Positions 7,047 through 15,024 of a stretch of 32,497 nucleotides of DNA are shown piece after piece. This DNA is from Microthrixaceae bacterium (lineage in GTDB: Bacteria; Actinomycetota; Acidimicrobiia; Acidimicrobiales; Microtrichaceae). The stretch covers positions 1 to 32,497 of the forward strand of contig JAHRAZ010000039.1 in the NCBI GenBank assembly GCA_020027475.1, read 5' to 3'. Under the pieces are notes generated by a model. That model did not search any database, was not told the origin of the DNA, and worked only from the letters and a program-made list of their open reading frames with translations. Position numbers and translations under genes: made by a program. The stretch's first letter is position 1; every line of letters begins with the position of its first letter.

Positions 7047-8792
7047 ATGCAATCAACCAGGTTCACCCGGGTATCGTTTGTTGTCGGCTTGTTGTCGCTG
7101 GCACTTGTGGGCTTGGCGTGTGCCAGTCCCACCGGTGGCCCGCCTCCGGAGCCGCCGGCGGCGGAAACTGTCGAGGTTGGCTTTGCGCACACGTGCGCTA
7201 CGACTCCGGAGCGCACCGTCCAATGCTGGGGTTACAACAGCAAGGGCCAGCTCGGAAACGGCACGATGGACGACTCCGCGGTGCCGGTGCCGGTGCCGAG
7301 CATCGCCAATGTCGTAGAGGTCGACACCGGCTTCGACACTTCGTGCGCGCTCGCAAACGGTGTCGTCTCTTGTTGGGGCAACAACGACAATGGTCAACTC
7401 GGTGATGGCACCACAACGGATTCGTCTCTGCCAGTGACGATCCCGGGCCTCGCCGACGTCGTCTCGATCCGCACCGGAACCACTCACGGCTGTGCCCTCG
7501 ATACTGCCGGTGACGTCTACTGCTGGGGTAACAACGCAGTGGGCCAGTTGGGTGACGGCACGCTTGTGAGCTCCGCATTACCGGTCAAGGTCACCGGATT
7601 GTCCAATGTGGCGTCGATTTCGGTGGACCACATCCACTCTTGTGCACTCACCATTGCAGGTGACGCCCGATGCTGGGGTGACAACAGCAACGGCCAGTTG
7701 GGGATCGGCTCGACCGTGAACTCCAGCGTGCCAGTCGCCCCCGTCGGTATTCCGACCGCCTCGCTGCTCGAGGCAGGTGCATCCCACACCTGTGCGGTTG
7801 TCGGCAGCGAGACATCGTGCTGGGGCGGAAACGGACATGGGCAGCTTGGCAGCGGCACCACCAGTGCTTCCCTGGTGCCCGTTCCCGTCGTGGGCCTGTC
7901 CTCCACGCCCACTCGTCTGGCGATTGGCTCATGGCACACCTGTGCAGTCATAGCGAATGGACAGGGCGTCTGTTGGGGCTTCAACAGCAAGGGCCAGCTG
8001 GGCGACGGGACCACTACGGCAACCTCCACACCTGCGGTCATTCCGGGTCTCACAAATGTGACATGGATGTCAGCCGGGTTCACCCATACCTGCGCCGTTG
8101 TGAGTGGGACCCAGACCAAGTGCTGGGGCGCCAACAATCTCGGCCAATTGGGTGACGCCACCGGAGGGCCCGGCCAGTACTCGACGGAACCGGTGGCAGT
8201 GGCCCCTGCCGGTTCGGCACCACTTCCGCCGAACACCGTGACCACGACCACGAACTTCGACCTGAATTGCAAGGCCTACCTCGGTAGCACTCCGGTGCAG
8301 GACCACACCACGAACCAGGATTTCACGGTCAAGGCTCCAAGCGACGTCGACCCGGGTGAGACATTCCTGATTCAGGTGACACCATCGGAGGTCGACGTTC
8401 CGGTGACGTCTACGGGTCAGACCATAATCAGCATGAACAACCTGACCTGGAGGATCGGGCTTCCCGCCAACGCTTCGTTGCAGTCGCTCAGTGTATTCGG
8501 GGGTGACCTGATTGGTCCCGGCGTGCCCACGGCCACCGATGAGGGCACCTACGTCGAGTTCACGACGCCGGGCCCCCTTCAGCCCGGCTCGACTGTGGAG
8601 ATGCCCACTCTGGAACTCGAGCTTGCCGCCACGGGCGCAAGCGGATCTTCCGTCGACGTGCTGCTCAAGGGCACCGATACCGCTGCCGACTGGGACAATC
8701 GGCTCCTCGTCAATGTTCAGAACATCGGTTGGGTGACAAACACGTGCTTCATCGACCCCTCGCCGGTCTTCTCCACGACTGTCATCAACTGA
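7047..8792 (+). CDS. Secreted or lipid-anchored RCC1-repeat (seven-bladed propeller) protein with C-terminal beta domain
   Basis: The 581-residue product begins with a basic N-terminus and a hydrophobic signal segment (VSFVVGLLSLALVGLACAS). Its cysteine gives an imperfect lipobox, so it is exported and possibly lipid-anchored. Residues about 45-395 hold exactly seven repeats of about 50 residues of the form HTCA...CWGxNxxGQLGDGT, the RCC1/COG5184 propeller unit. A short strand TVEVG before repeat 1 could close the ring with the incomplete repeat 7. Each repeat has two cysteines. The last 180 residues form a Ser/Thr/Val-rich beta domain with one cysteine near each end (FDLNCKAY and TNTCFID), not assigned to a family. 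The start at 7047 is chosen because of GGAGGG five bases upstream; the open frame extends to 6888 without a better site. A decayed sister copy lies just upstream and a 21-repeat relative is at 23275. Function unknown; adhesion or ligand binding at the cell surface is a guess. Confidence 0.85.
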   Translation: MQSTRFTRVSFVVGLLSLALVGLACASPTGGPPPEPPAAETVEVGFAHTCATTPERTVQCWGYNSKGQLGNGTMDDSAVPVPVPSIANVVEVDTGFDTSCALANGVVSCWGNNDNGQLGDGTTTDSSLPVTIPGLADVVSIRTGTTHGCALDTAGDVYCWGNNAVGQLGDGTLVSSALPVKVTGLSNVASISVDHIHSCALTIAGDARCWGDNSNGQLGIGSTVNSSVPVAPVGIPTASLLEAGASHTCAVVGSETSCWGGNGHGQLGSGTTSASLVPVPVVGLSSTPTRLAIGSWHTCAVIANGQGVCWGFNSKGQLGDGTTTATSTPAVIPGLTNVTWMSAGFTHTCAVVSGTQTKCWGANNLGQLGDATGGPGQYSTEPVAVAPAGSAPLPPNTVTTTTNFDLNCKAYLGSTPVQDHTTNQDFTVKAPSDVDPGETFLIQVTPSEVDVPVTSTGQTIISMNNLTWRIGLPANASLQSLSVFGGDLIGPGVPTATDEGTYVEFTTPGPLQPGSTVEMPTLELELAATGASGSSVDVLLKGTDTAADWDNRLLVNVQNIGWVTNTCFIDPSPVFSTTVIN

Positions 8793-9186
8793 CCTCGCCC
8801 TGCGCCTCGGATCCGCCGGGGCGGGGCTCGGGGTCTGTCCCGAGAGATCCATCACAACGCACCGCGGGTCACCCTGCCGACAGCTCGGGTCTGTCTGCCG
8901 TGGCGAGTCCATTCCCACACCGCCAATGCCGTTCGGCCCCGGCGAGAACCCTCTGAAGGTGTGGGCGAAGCGCTACTACCACGACGGCCGCTGACATCGG
9001 CTTCGGCGCAACTGTTCGACCCAACAGGGGGTCAGGACTGCTCCAGAAGGGCCCGCAGCCTCGGGGACACACCGACCGACCTGGTGCACCGGGTGACCAC
9101 TGGGGCCGACCGACTCCCCGGCCCGGATTGCAGCGCGGTGGACGCGAACCGGAAACCAAGGCGCACCTTGGCTTGTTTGTGCTTGG
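8793..9186. other. Intergenic stretch holding the right copy of the flanking repeat
   Basis: This 394-base stretch has no supported gene. Bases 8793-8924 show only GC-rich sequence beginning with the same TGACCTCGC context that follows the upstream RCC1 remnant. Bases 8925-9063 are the second copy of the PPOX-tail repeat. The rest, 9064-9186, leads into the DUF2252 gene with no clear promoter. Confidence 0.6.
8925..9063. repeat. Right copy of the direct repeat (orphan PPOX 3' end plus spacer)
   Basis: Bases 8925-8994 reproduce the last 70 bases of the PPOX gene, with one change that turns an Asn codon into Lys. They still encode MPFGPGENPLKVWAKRYYHD-type sequence up to the same stop. No upstream part of the gene is present, so this is an orphan tail. 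The match continues through 9063 at about 80 percent to 6531-6598. See the left copy for interpretation. Confidence 0.85.
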
Positions 9187-10587
9187 ATGGGAGCCATGAG
9201 ATTTCAGGATCGGGGTTCACTGTCGGATCGAATCGAGCGGGGGCAAGCTGCGCTCAAGGCATTCCCGCATGAAAGCTGGGCAGAACTGGATCTCCCCAGC
9301 GATCGTCCGGATCCCCTCACCAGCCTTCTTTCGGCCGACAGTGGGCGTCTGGAAGACCTGATTCCCATCAGGCACTACAGGATGCTCGCCGACGCGTTCA
9401 CGCTTTATCGCGGCAGTGCCAGCGTGATGGCCGAAGACCTGTCGCAAACTCCCGTCACAGGAATCGAGGCCCAGCTCTGCGGTGATGCACACGTGAGCAA
9501 CTTCGGCCTCTATGCAGCGCCGGACCGCAGCCTCGTGTTCGATGTCAACGACTTCGACGAGACCACCGTCGGCCCGTGGGAGTGGGACCTCAGGAGGCTC
9601 TGCGCATCGGTGGTGCTCTCGGGGCGTGCCTCCGGAATCTCAGCCAAGAAGATGACAAAGGCGGTGAAGGCCTGTTCGAAGGCTTATCGAACCACGATGG
9701 TCGAACTCTCCCAGATGGACAATCTCAAACTCTGGTACAGCCGGTCTGAAGCGTCGCAAATCCGCAATGAGGTCCCGAAGTCCGGCCGGAAGCAGTTCGA
9801 CAAAGTCACCGACAAGGCGCGCAAGAAGACTTCTCAGCGGGCAGTCCAGAAGCTCACCGAGACTTCAGGTGGACGCACCCAGATAATCAGCAAACCCCCG
9901 AGCATCGTGCCGGTCCGCAAGTACGTCGCGAAGAACCGCCAGGGCATGACCAAGGACAGTGTCCATCAGGATCTCGAGAAGCTGAACAAGATGTTCAACG
10001 ATTACAAGGACTCAGCCAGCAGCGAAACCCACGAACTCCTCGATCAGTACCAGCCCATCGACTTCGCACTGAAAGTGGTGGGAGTGGGAAGTGTGGGAAT
10101 GCGCAACTTCATGATCCTGATGGCCGGCGTGCGCGAAGGTGATTTTCTGATACTCCAACTCAAGCAAGCAGTTGCCTCCGCTCTGGCCTCCCAACTGGAT
10201 GAACCAGCCCATGACAACGAAGGTCAGCGAGTGGTTCAGGGCCAGCGACTGATGCAAGCAGCGAGCGATCCCCTGTTGGGCTGGACCAGCGTGCAAAGCC
10301 GTGACTTCTACATGCGTCAACTCTGGGACATGAAGGGTTCGATCCCACTGGACAAAACGACCCCGGACGGCCTCGAGTTGTACGCCGAGTTGTGCGCGGC
10401 GATCCTCGCCCGATCCCACGCTCGCACAGCCGACCGCATCGCCGTGGCCACCTACCTGAAAGACGGTGACGGGATGGACAAGGCACTCGCCAAGTACTCG
10501 GCCTCCTACGCCGACGTGGTCGACAACGACTACGCCATTCTCGAGCAGGCACGCAAGGACGGGAAGATCCAGACCGAGAAGGGATGA
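9187..10587 (+). CDS. DUF2252 (COG4320) protein, kinase-like fold
   Basis: The 466-residue protein matches the DUF2252 family, large cytoplasmic proteins with distant similarity to aminoglycoside-phosphotransferase-type kinases and no agreed function. The diagnostic core is LCGDAHVSNFGLY followed by LVFDVNDFDETTVGPWEWDL, about 95-135, where the His, Asn and Asp residues resemble a phosphotransferase catalytic and metal site. Typical family segments LKVVGVGSVGMRNFMIL and LQLKQAVASAL occur around 290-330, and YAELCAAILARSHART about 400. Length is normal. ATG at 9187 is taken; ATG at 9196 is an alternative. It follows the duplicated RCC1 patch and shows no operon partner. Confidence 0.88.
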   Translation: MGAMRFQDRGSLSDRIERGQAALKAFPHESWAELDLPSDRPDPLTSLLSADSGRLEDLIPIRHYRMLADAFTLYRGSASVMAEDLSQTPVTGIEAQLCGDAHVSNFGLYAAPDRSLVFDVNDFDETTVGPWEWDLRRLCASVVLSGRASGISAKKMTKAVKACSKAYRTTMVELSQMDNLKLWYSRSEASQIRNEVPKSGRKQFDKVTDKARKKTSQRAVQKLTETSGGRTQIISKPPSIVPVRKYVAKNRQGMTKDSVHQDLEKLNKMFNDYKDSASSETHELLDQYQPIDFALKVVGVGSVGMRNFMILMAGVREGDFLILQLKQAVASALASQLDEPAHDNEGQRVVQGQRLMQAASDPLLGWTSVQSRDFYMRQLWDMKGSIPLDKTTPDGLELYAELCAAILARSHARTADRIAVATYLKDGDGMDKALAKYSASYADVVDNDYAILEQARKDGKIQTEKG

Positions 10588-10696
10588 CCGCCAAACCCGC
10601 GCCGCCCAGGCGTCTACCCCCCCCACTGCGCAGAACAAGCCGACCCCTTGCTGAGCTTGCTGGGCGTGGCCGTTCGCGTGCAATAATCCTCCTGCT

Positions 10697-11389
10697 GTGT
10701 CCCTACTCAACCAACAACGCCTGATCATCTTCGTCATAGGCGCCGCAACCATCGCTGCCGGCGTTTTCAGTTGGCATGCCGGACAGATCGGAAGCACCGC
10801 AGCGGCCGACGACCGGCAATCGGTCAGCCAGACGGTTCTACAGCAGGAGCAGGAGATAGAGGTCTCGCTTGGCCTCATCGGCGATATCGGCGCCTACATC
10901 GACTATGCCGCAGACTACGAGGAAGCCTTGGCGCTCGATGACACGGGGACGGAGGTGGACGCCCAGGGGCAGCCCACACTTGCAGAGACCTTCAGCGGTG
11001 ACGCAACCAATCTCAGGTTGTCAGCATCAGCGCGTGGCGCCGCCGCCGGACTGTTCGGCCAGCAAAGCCTCTATCGCGATCTGGACTCGCCGTCTACCGA
11101 GCCACAGCCTTTCGACGCCGAAGTTCAAATGGAACGCTTGAGGGCCGAGGTGTCAACCGGCGCCACCGCTCCGGGAGTGCTGGACCCCGACCACTGGGCC
11201 GATGAGGCCGACTCGATTCGTTCCCGGATGAAGGGCATCCGCGTCGGCGTGCTCGTGATCATTCTCAGCCTTGTGGTGTTGACAGTGGCCCAGTTCACAA
11301 AGACGTTCCCGGTGCGGGTCACGGCGGGATTCGCCGGCCTGATCATATTTGGCGCTGCGGCCACGTTCACCGCGGTGAATTACTGGTGA
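10697..11389 (+). CDS. Membrane protein of unknown function, first of a pair
   Basis: A 230-residue protein starting at GTG that I do not recognise. It has an N-terminal membrane segment (about 9-28), an extracytoplasmic region of roughly 150 residues that is Gln/Glu/Asp/Ala-rich and mostly helical, and two C-terminal membrane segments (about 180-200 and 207-226) ending close to the C-terminus. No catalytic motif is visible. The next gene starts 5 bases after its stop and shows a similar front half (membrane segment, 130-residue helical outer domain, two membrane segments). The two probably form one operon and perhaps one complex, and may derive from a common ancestor. Confidence 0.7.
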   Translation: MSLLNQQRLIIFVIGAATIAAGVFSWHAGQIGSTAAADDRQSVSQTVLQQEQEIEVSLGLIGDIGAYIDYAADYEEALALDDTGTEVDAQGQPTLAETFSGDATNLRLSASARGAAAGLFGQQSLYRDLDSPSTEPQPFDAEVQMERLRAEVSTGATAPGVLDPDHWADEADSIRSRMKGIRVGVLVIILSLVVLTVAQFTKTFPVRVTAGFAGLIIFGAAATFTAVNYW

Positions 11390-11393
11390 CGCA

Positions 11394-13214
11394 ATGACTG
11401 ACGAACTCGATCCCCAGCCCGCAGACCAGGCCACCGATCCCCAGCCTGACCAACCGGCGGATCCACAGCCGAGTGGCGACGCGGAACCGCGCGACGGCCA
11501 CAGCACTGATCCGGCAGCGGTCGACGCTGCGACTGACTCCGACGCCACCCCTGACAGAGACGGGAACGACGGGGACGGGAACGACAGGGACGGAGACGAC
11601 GGGGACGGAGACGACGGGGACGGGAACGACGGGGACGGAGACGACGAAGAGGACAAGGTGGAGACGCGATATCGCGTCGGAATAGCCATCACGCTGGCGA
11701 TGCTGGCGGTCCTCGGGGCAGGAATTGCGATCTTGCAAGGCAACGCAGGAGGCTCCGAATCAGCAACGGCGCGCCAGGCCACCCGACTCGCGACCGAGGC
11801 ACAAGCCGCGCGGGTGATCGAGGTTGGCGCCCGCAACGCAAAAGACAAGATCGGCGTGGAAATCGACACTCTTTCCCTCCGGCCCGGATACAACCTGAGC
11901 GCTGAGGCAGCCGCTGAAGCCGGCGTGCTGGTCGATCCTTCACAAGGCGATCAGCGCCTGGCCGAGTCGAAAGCGAGACTGGAAGGCCTGCTGGATCCTG
12001 TCGAGGATCGCGACGTGCTGTTTGATCTGGCTGTTCGCTCCCGTGAACTCGCCCTTGAACAAGCAGCCGTGGTTCATGAGCGGGTCACCTGGAACGCACG
12101 CGCGTCACAGTACGAAACCGTGATCACGGTGTTGGGTGTGGCCTTGTTCCTCATCGGCTTCACAGCCGTTGTGAGCCGGAAGCTTCGGCCGCCACTTGCC
12201 TTGCCCGGCATCTTGCTCGCCCTCTACTGCGCCGGCTGGGCCACCCACATCTACCTCAAGGACATTCCTGACGTTCCGCGAAGTGCAGTCGCGGCCACAG
12301 CAGTTGGCGAGGCGTTGCTCTCCAATGACCGAGTGGATGAATCGGTGACAGCTTTCGACGAGGCAATCGCGGAGGACGACACATATCTCCCGGCTTGGCA
12401 GGGGCGGTCGCTGGCTCAGGCGGTGCAAGCCAACCCGGACATCCTGAACACATTCGCCATCACTGATACCGACAGCGACACCTTCGATTCGGCGGTTGAC
12501 GACGCCCTGCAGGCCCTCGAGTTGGGTGGAAAAGAAGATGTCACCTCTGTGACAGTGGCAGGCATGCTGGCCCTTGTCTCGGGCGATCTCGACAATGCCC
12601 AAAAGGCTCTCACCAGGGCAGTTGAACTCAACTCCCTCACTCCGGGTATCCAGTTCACGCTGAGTGCGGTTGAAGCAGCTCGCGGAGATGCCGACGCCGC
12701 TCTCGAATGGCGCCGCTCGGCCGTGGACCTACTCGGACCTGCTGAAGAGAGCGACCTGAACAGGGCTCTGGCAGCCAACTACTACACGATGCTGGAGTTC
12801 GTGCGCGGTCTCGAAGGAACCGACACCGAGCTGATCGACAAGCTCCTGGTCGACACGATCTCCGGAGAGTCCGCACTGGCGACCGGCAAGGAGATGACAG
12901 GCGAGGCGCCCGACGACGCGCGGCTGACGGTTCCAAGCGCACACTTTGTCGACGACGAAACCACCGTGGACCTGTTCGTCACGGGCGTCCCCGACACCGC
13001 CACGATCACCATCTTGGGTTATGAGCTTCCGGCGGAGGGGGCCTCGTTCATCCAGGCCCGCGAGTTGTTCTACGTCGGAGACAATATCGACAGAAAACCA
13101 CTGACGATCAAGACACCGCGAGCCTGCGATCCGATTGAGTACCGCTTCGACCTCTACGTAGAAGGGGTTCCGGTGGACTCGGTCACCACGCCTGGAACCA
13201 CTGCCACCTGCTGA
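11394..13214 (+). CDS. Membrane protein with acidic repeat, TPR-like region and C-terminal beta domain
   Basis: A 606-residue protein. Residues 1-85 are Asp/Gln/Pro-rich and disordered, including six 5-residue units of type DGNDG. A membrane segment at about 94-115 is followed by an outer helical domain (about 125-240) and two membrane segments at about 243-262 and 268-288. Residues 300-480 contain helical repeats resembling TPRs: DRVDESVTAFDEAIAEDDTY, then LVSGDLDNAQKALTRAVELN, then LSAVEAARGDADAALEWRRS. The last 100 residues are beta-rich with two cysteines. TPRs usually bind proteins, so this may be a scaffold at the membrane. It is tightly linked to the preceding membrane gene. Family not recognised. 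Confidence 0.75.
   Translation: MTDELDPQPADQATDPQPDQPADPQPSGDAEPRDGHSTDPAAVDAATDSDATPDRDGNDGDGNDRDGDDGDGDDGDGNDGDGDDEEDKVETRYRVGIAITLAMLAVLGAGIAILQGNAGGSESATARQATRLATEAQAARVIEVGARNAKDKIGVEIDTLSLRPGYNLSAEAAAEAGVLVDPSQGDQRLAESKARLEGLLDPVEDRDVLFDLAVRSRELALEQAAVVHERVTWNARASQYETVITVLGVALFLIGFTAVVSRKLRPPLALPGILLALYCAGWATHIYLKDIPDVPRSAVAATAVGEALLSNDRVDESVTAFDEAIAEDDTYLPAWQGRSLAQAVQANPDILNTFAITDTDSDTFDSAVDDALQALELGGKEDVTSVTVAGMLALVSGDLDNAQKALTRAVELNSLTPGIQFTLSAVEAARGDADAALEWRRSAVDLLGPAEESDLNRALAANYYTMLEFVRGLEGTDTELIDKLLVDTISGESALATGKEMTGEAPDDARLTVPSAHFVDDETTVDLFVTGVPDTATITILGYELPAEGASFIQARELFYVGDNIDRKPLTIKTPRACDPIEYRFDLYVEGVPVDSVTTPGTTATC
11559..11648 (+). repeat. Six-copy 15-base tandem repeat encoding DGNDG/DGDDG units
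   Basis: Six consecutive 15-base units of the form GACGGRRACGACGGG run from 11559 to 11648, coding for DGNDG, DGNDR, DGDDG, DGDDG, DGNDG and DGDDE. The unit length is a multiple of three, so copy-number change keeps the frame. It makes a strongly acidic linker just before the first membrane segment of the host protein. This looks like a slippage-prone minisatellite. Confidence 0.9.
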
Positions 13215-13235
13215 GGGACCACCACCGGGCCGAAG

Positions 13236-13249
13236 GGCCGGTACCGGCC
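13236..13249. terminator. Palindrome between convergent genes
   Basis: GGCCGGTACCGGCC is a perfect 14-base palindrome in the 121-base gap between the TPR-type gene and the LCP gene, which converge. It could help end transcription from both sides, but it lacks a loop of usual size and a T run, so the call is weak. Confidence 0.3.
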
Positions 13250-13335
13250 GAACTCAGCCCGAGGCGGAAGGGTCCGATGTGGAATCAGAATGTCGATCAC
13301 AAGCGTCTATGGCCACGCCGGGAGCTTCCTCCCGA

Positions 13336-14919
13336 CTAGCAGTCGACACCCTCGGGAGCAACACCCGGTGTCCATCCCGGCACCGTGGTGGTGGTCGTAG
13401 GCGCCGTGGTGGGCGTGGCCGTGGAACCTGTGGAGTCCGTGGGAACTGAAGCCGCCGACTCTGACTCTTCAGCCTCAGCGGAAGTATCAGGGCTGAAGGC
13501 CTGCTCGAACTCGCTTCCGAGTCGAACCACGACTGTTCCGGCGGTGAGGGTTTCATCCTCCACCACTTCTGGCGCCGGTCCCAACCAACCCGCCACCAGT
13601 TCACCCATGCGCTGCGCTCCGGGAGCGTGACTCACCGTGGAACCGGTCAGTTGCTCGCCGGCCGTTTCGACCGCGCCCAGCACGAAGTCGCCGTCGACGA
13701 ACACATAGCTCACCCGGCGCGCTTCACCATCAGCAGCACCAGCGTTGAGGATATCCACTTGGATGTCCTTGGTTGCGGGCGGTGGAGTTGTGGTGGTTGT
13801 CACGGCGGCCGGGGCGGCCTCACCCCGGAACATCGCCAAGGTGTCAGCAGATGCTTCCTCATCCACGACCAGAACGGCCGCTCCCCCACTGGTTCGGTAC
13901 GGACTCACCGCAATCGAGTGTGACTGAAGATGCTGCGGATCGAAGTCGGCCAGACGTTTTCCGAAGCTTGTGAGGTCACCGATGCCAAGCTCGGAATCGA
14001 TCGTGGTGGCGTTGAGGCCGGCATCGATGAGTCCCGTGAGGGTTCCGACATCATCGAGGCCAAGAGATCGAACTTGTCGCAGGGAAGCACGCATGAGGAG
14101 TTGCTGACGGTTTATCCGGCCGAGATCACCCGAGCCGTCGGTATGCCATGTGCTGCCATCGCTCCACTCGAGGTTCCTCGATCGGGCAAAGGCAAGGCCG
14201 GCTTCACCGTTGAGAACCACACAGCCCGGGTTCTCAACCCGGAGGCCGGAGTTCAGGTCACGTACCGGCGAGTCGAAATACATCGGTACACCGCCAAGGG
14301 AATCGACCAGCTCTCGGAAGCCGACGAAGTCCACCTCGACGTAGTGGTTGATCGGTATGTCAAGGTTCGCGTCAATTGTATCGATCAGATCCTGGGTGGA
14401 ACCGCTGAACGATTCATTGATTCGGTGTTTTTCGCCGTCTACACCGGTGACCCAGAGATCACGGGGAATGGAGAGCACATCCATGCGGTCGCTGCCGGGA
14501 TCCACCCGCAGGATCGCGATGCTGTCCGAGCGGCGCCCCGCCGGTGCCTCAGAGCCCAGCATCACTCCCGCGCTGGGATCAGTTCCTTCGATCTCGCTAC
14601 GGCTGTCCGAGCCGATGATGAGGAAATTGCGGGGTTCGGAGCCGACCGCGTCCACCAGGTCCAGGTCAAGACGCTCCACGGACTGATATTTCCAGTAGCC
14701 GTAGCCGGCCACGCCGGCAACAACGAGAACCACAAACGCCAGAATCCCGCCGACTGCCCTCGGCCACCGTTTGCGCGGGGCGGATTTGCGCGAACGAGAG
14801 ACGCTCTTAGGGGCAGAACCGTGGCCGCCTTTGCCGACACGGCGATCCGGGCCGGCATTGGCTGGGTTTCTGGGTGTTGGGGGACCGGACACAGCAGTGA
14901 AAACGTAACAGATCCGCAA
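13336..14919 (-). CDS. LytR-CpsA-Psr (LCP) family cell-wall polymer ligase with LytR_C domain
   Basis: This 527-residue membrane protein is of the LCP type, which transfers undecaprenyl-linked glycopolymers to peptidoglycan on the outer face. A basic, disordered cytoplasmic tail (1-53) precedes one membrane segment (about 54-76). The LCP domain (about 95-260) shows NFLIIGSDSRSE, then RRSDSIAILRVDPGSDRMDV with SIPRDLWV, and GRINRQQLLMRA. These arginines and aspartates bind pyrophosphate and Mg2+. A LytR_C-type domain follows (about 385-480: IQVDILNAGAADGEARRV), then a Thr/Pro-rich tail ending in cysteine. The start shown is TTG at 14919; GTG at 14892 is an alternative. In mycobacteria such proteins attach arabinogalactan; the polymer here is unknown. 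Confidence 0.9.
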   Translation of the reverse strand: MRICYVFTAVSGPPTPRNPANAGPDRRVGKGGHGSAPKSVSRSRKSAPRKRWPRAVGGILAFVVLVVAGVAGYGYWKYQSVERLDLDLVDAVGSEPRNFLIIGSDSRSEIEGTDPSAGVMLGSEAPAGRRSDSIAILRVDPGSDRMDVLSIPRDLWVTGVDGEKHRINESFSGSTQDLIDTIDANLDIPINHYVEVDFVGFRELVDSLGGVPMYFDSPVRDLNSGLRVENPGCVVLNGEAGLAFARSRNLEWSDGSTWHTDGSGDLGRINRQQLLMRASLRQVRSLGLDDVGTLTGLIDAGLNATTIDSELGIGDLTSFGKRLADFDPQHLQSHSIAVSPYRTSGGAAVLVVDEEASADTLAMFRGEAAPAAVTTTTTPPPATKDIQVDILNAGAADGEARRVSYVFVDGDFVLGAVETAGEQLTGSTVSHAPGAQRMGELVAGWLGPAPEVVEDETLTAGTVVVRLGSEFEQAFSPDTSAEAEESESAASVPTDSTGSTATPTTAPTTTTTVPGWTPGVAPEGVDC

Positions 14920-14983
14920 TAATCCCCGGTGTCACCCCGCAAGGTGATTCCACCCGCTGCACGGCGGGCATCGCCGCCATGGT

Positions 14984-15010
14984 TCCCCGGAATTCGTGAT
15001 TTCCCGGGGA
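14984..15010 (-). terminator. Inverted repeat downstream of the acyl-CoA dehydrogenase gene
   Basis: TCCCCGG at 14984-14990 pairs with CCGGGGA at 15004-15010 around a 13-base loop, 15 bases after the stop of the minus-strand dehydrogenase gene. It may terminate that transcript, but no clear U run follows on that strand. Confidence 0.35.
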
Positions 15011-15024
15011 TCGGAGAAGCGATA

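Noticed and set aside
13930..14922. Open frame of 330 residues opposite the LCP gene
   Set aside because: The minus-strand frame has a full LCP domain and membrane segment; the plus frame has no recognisable fold.
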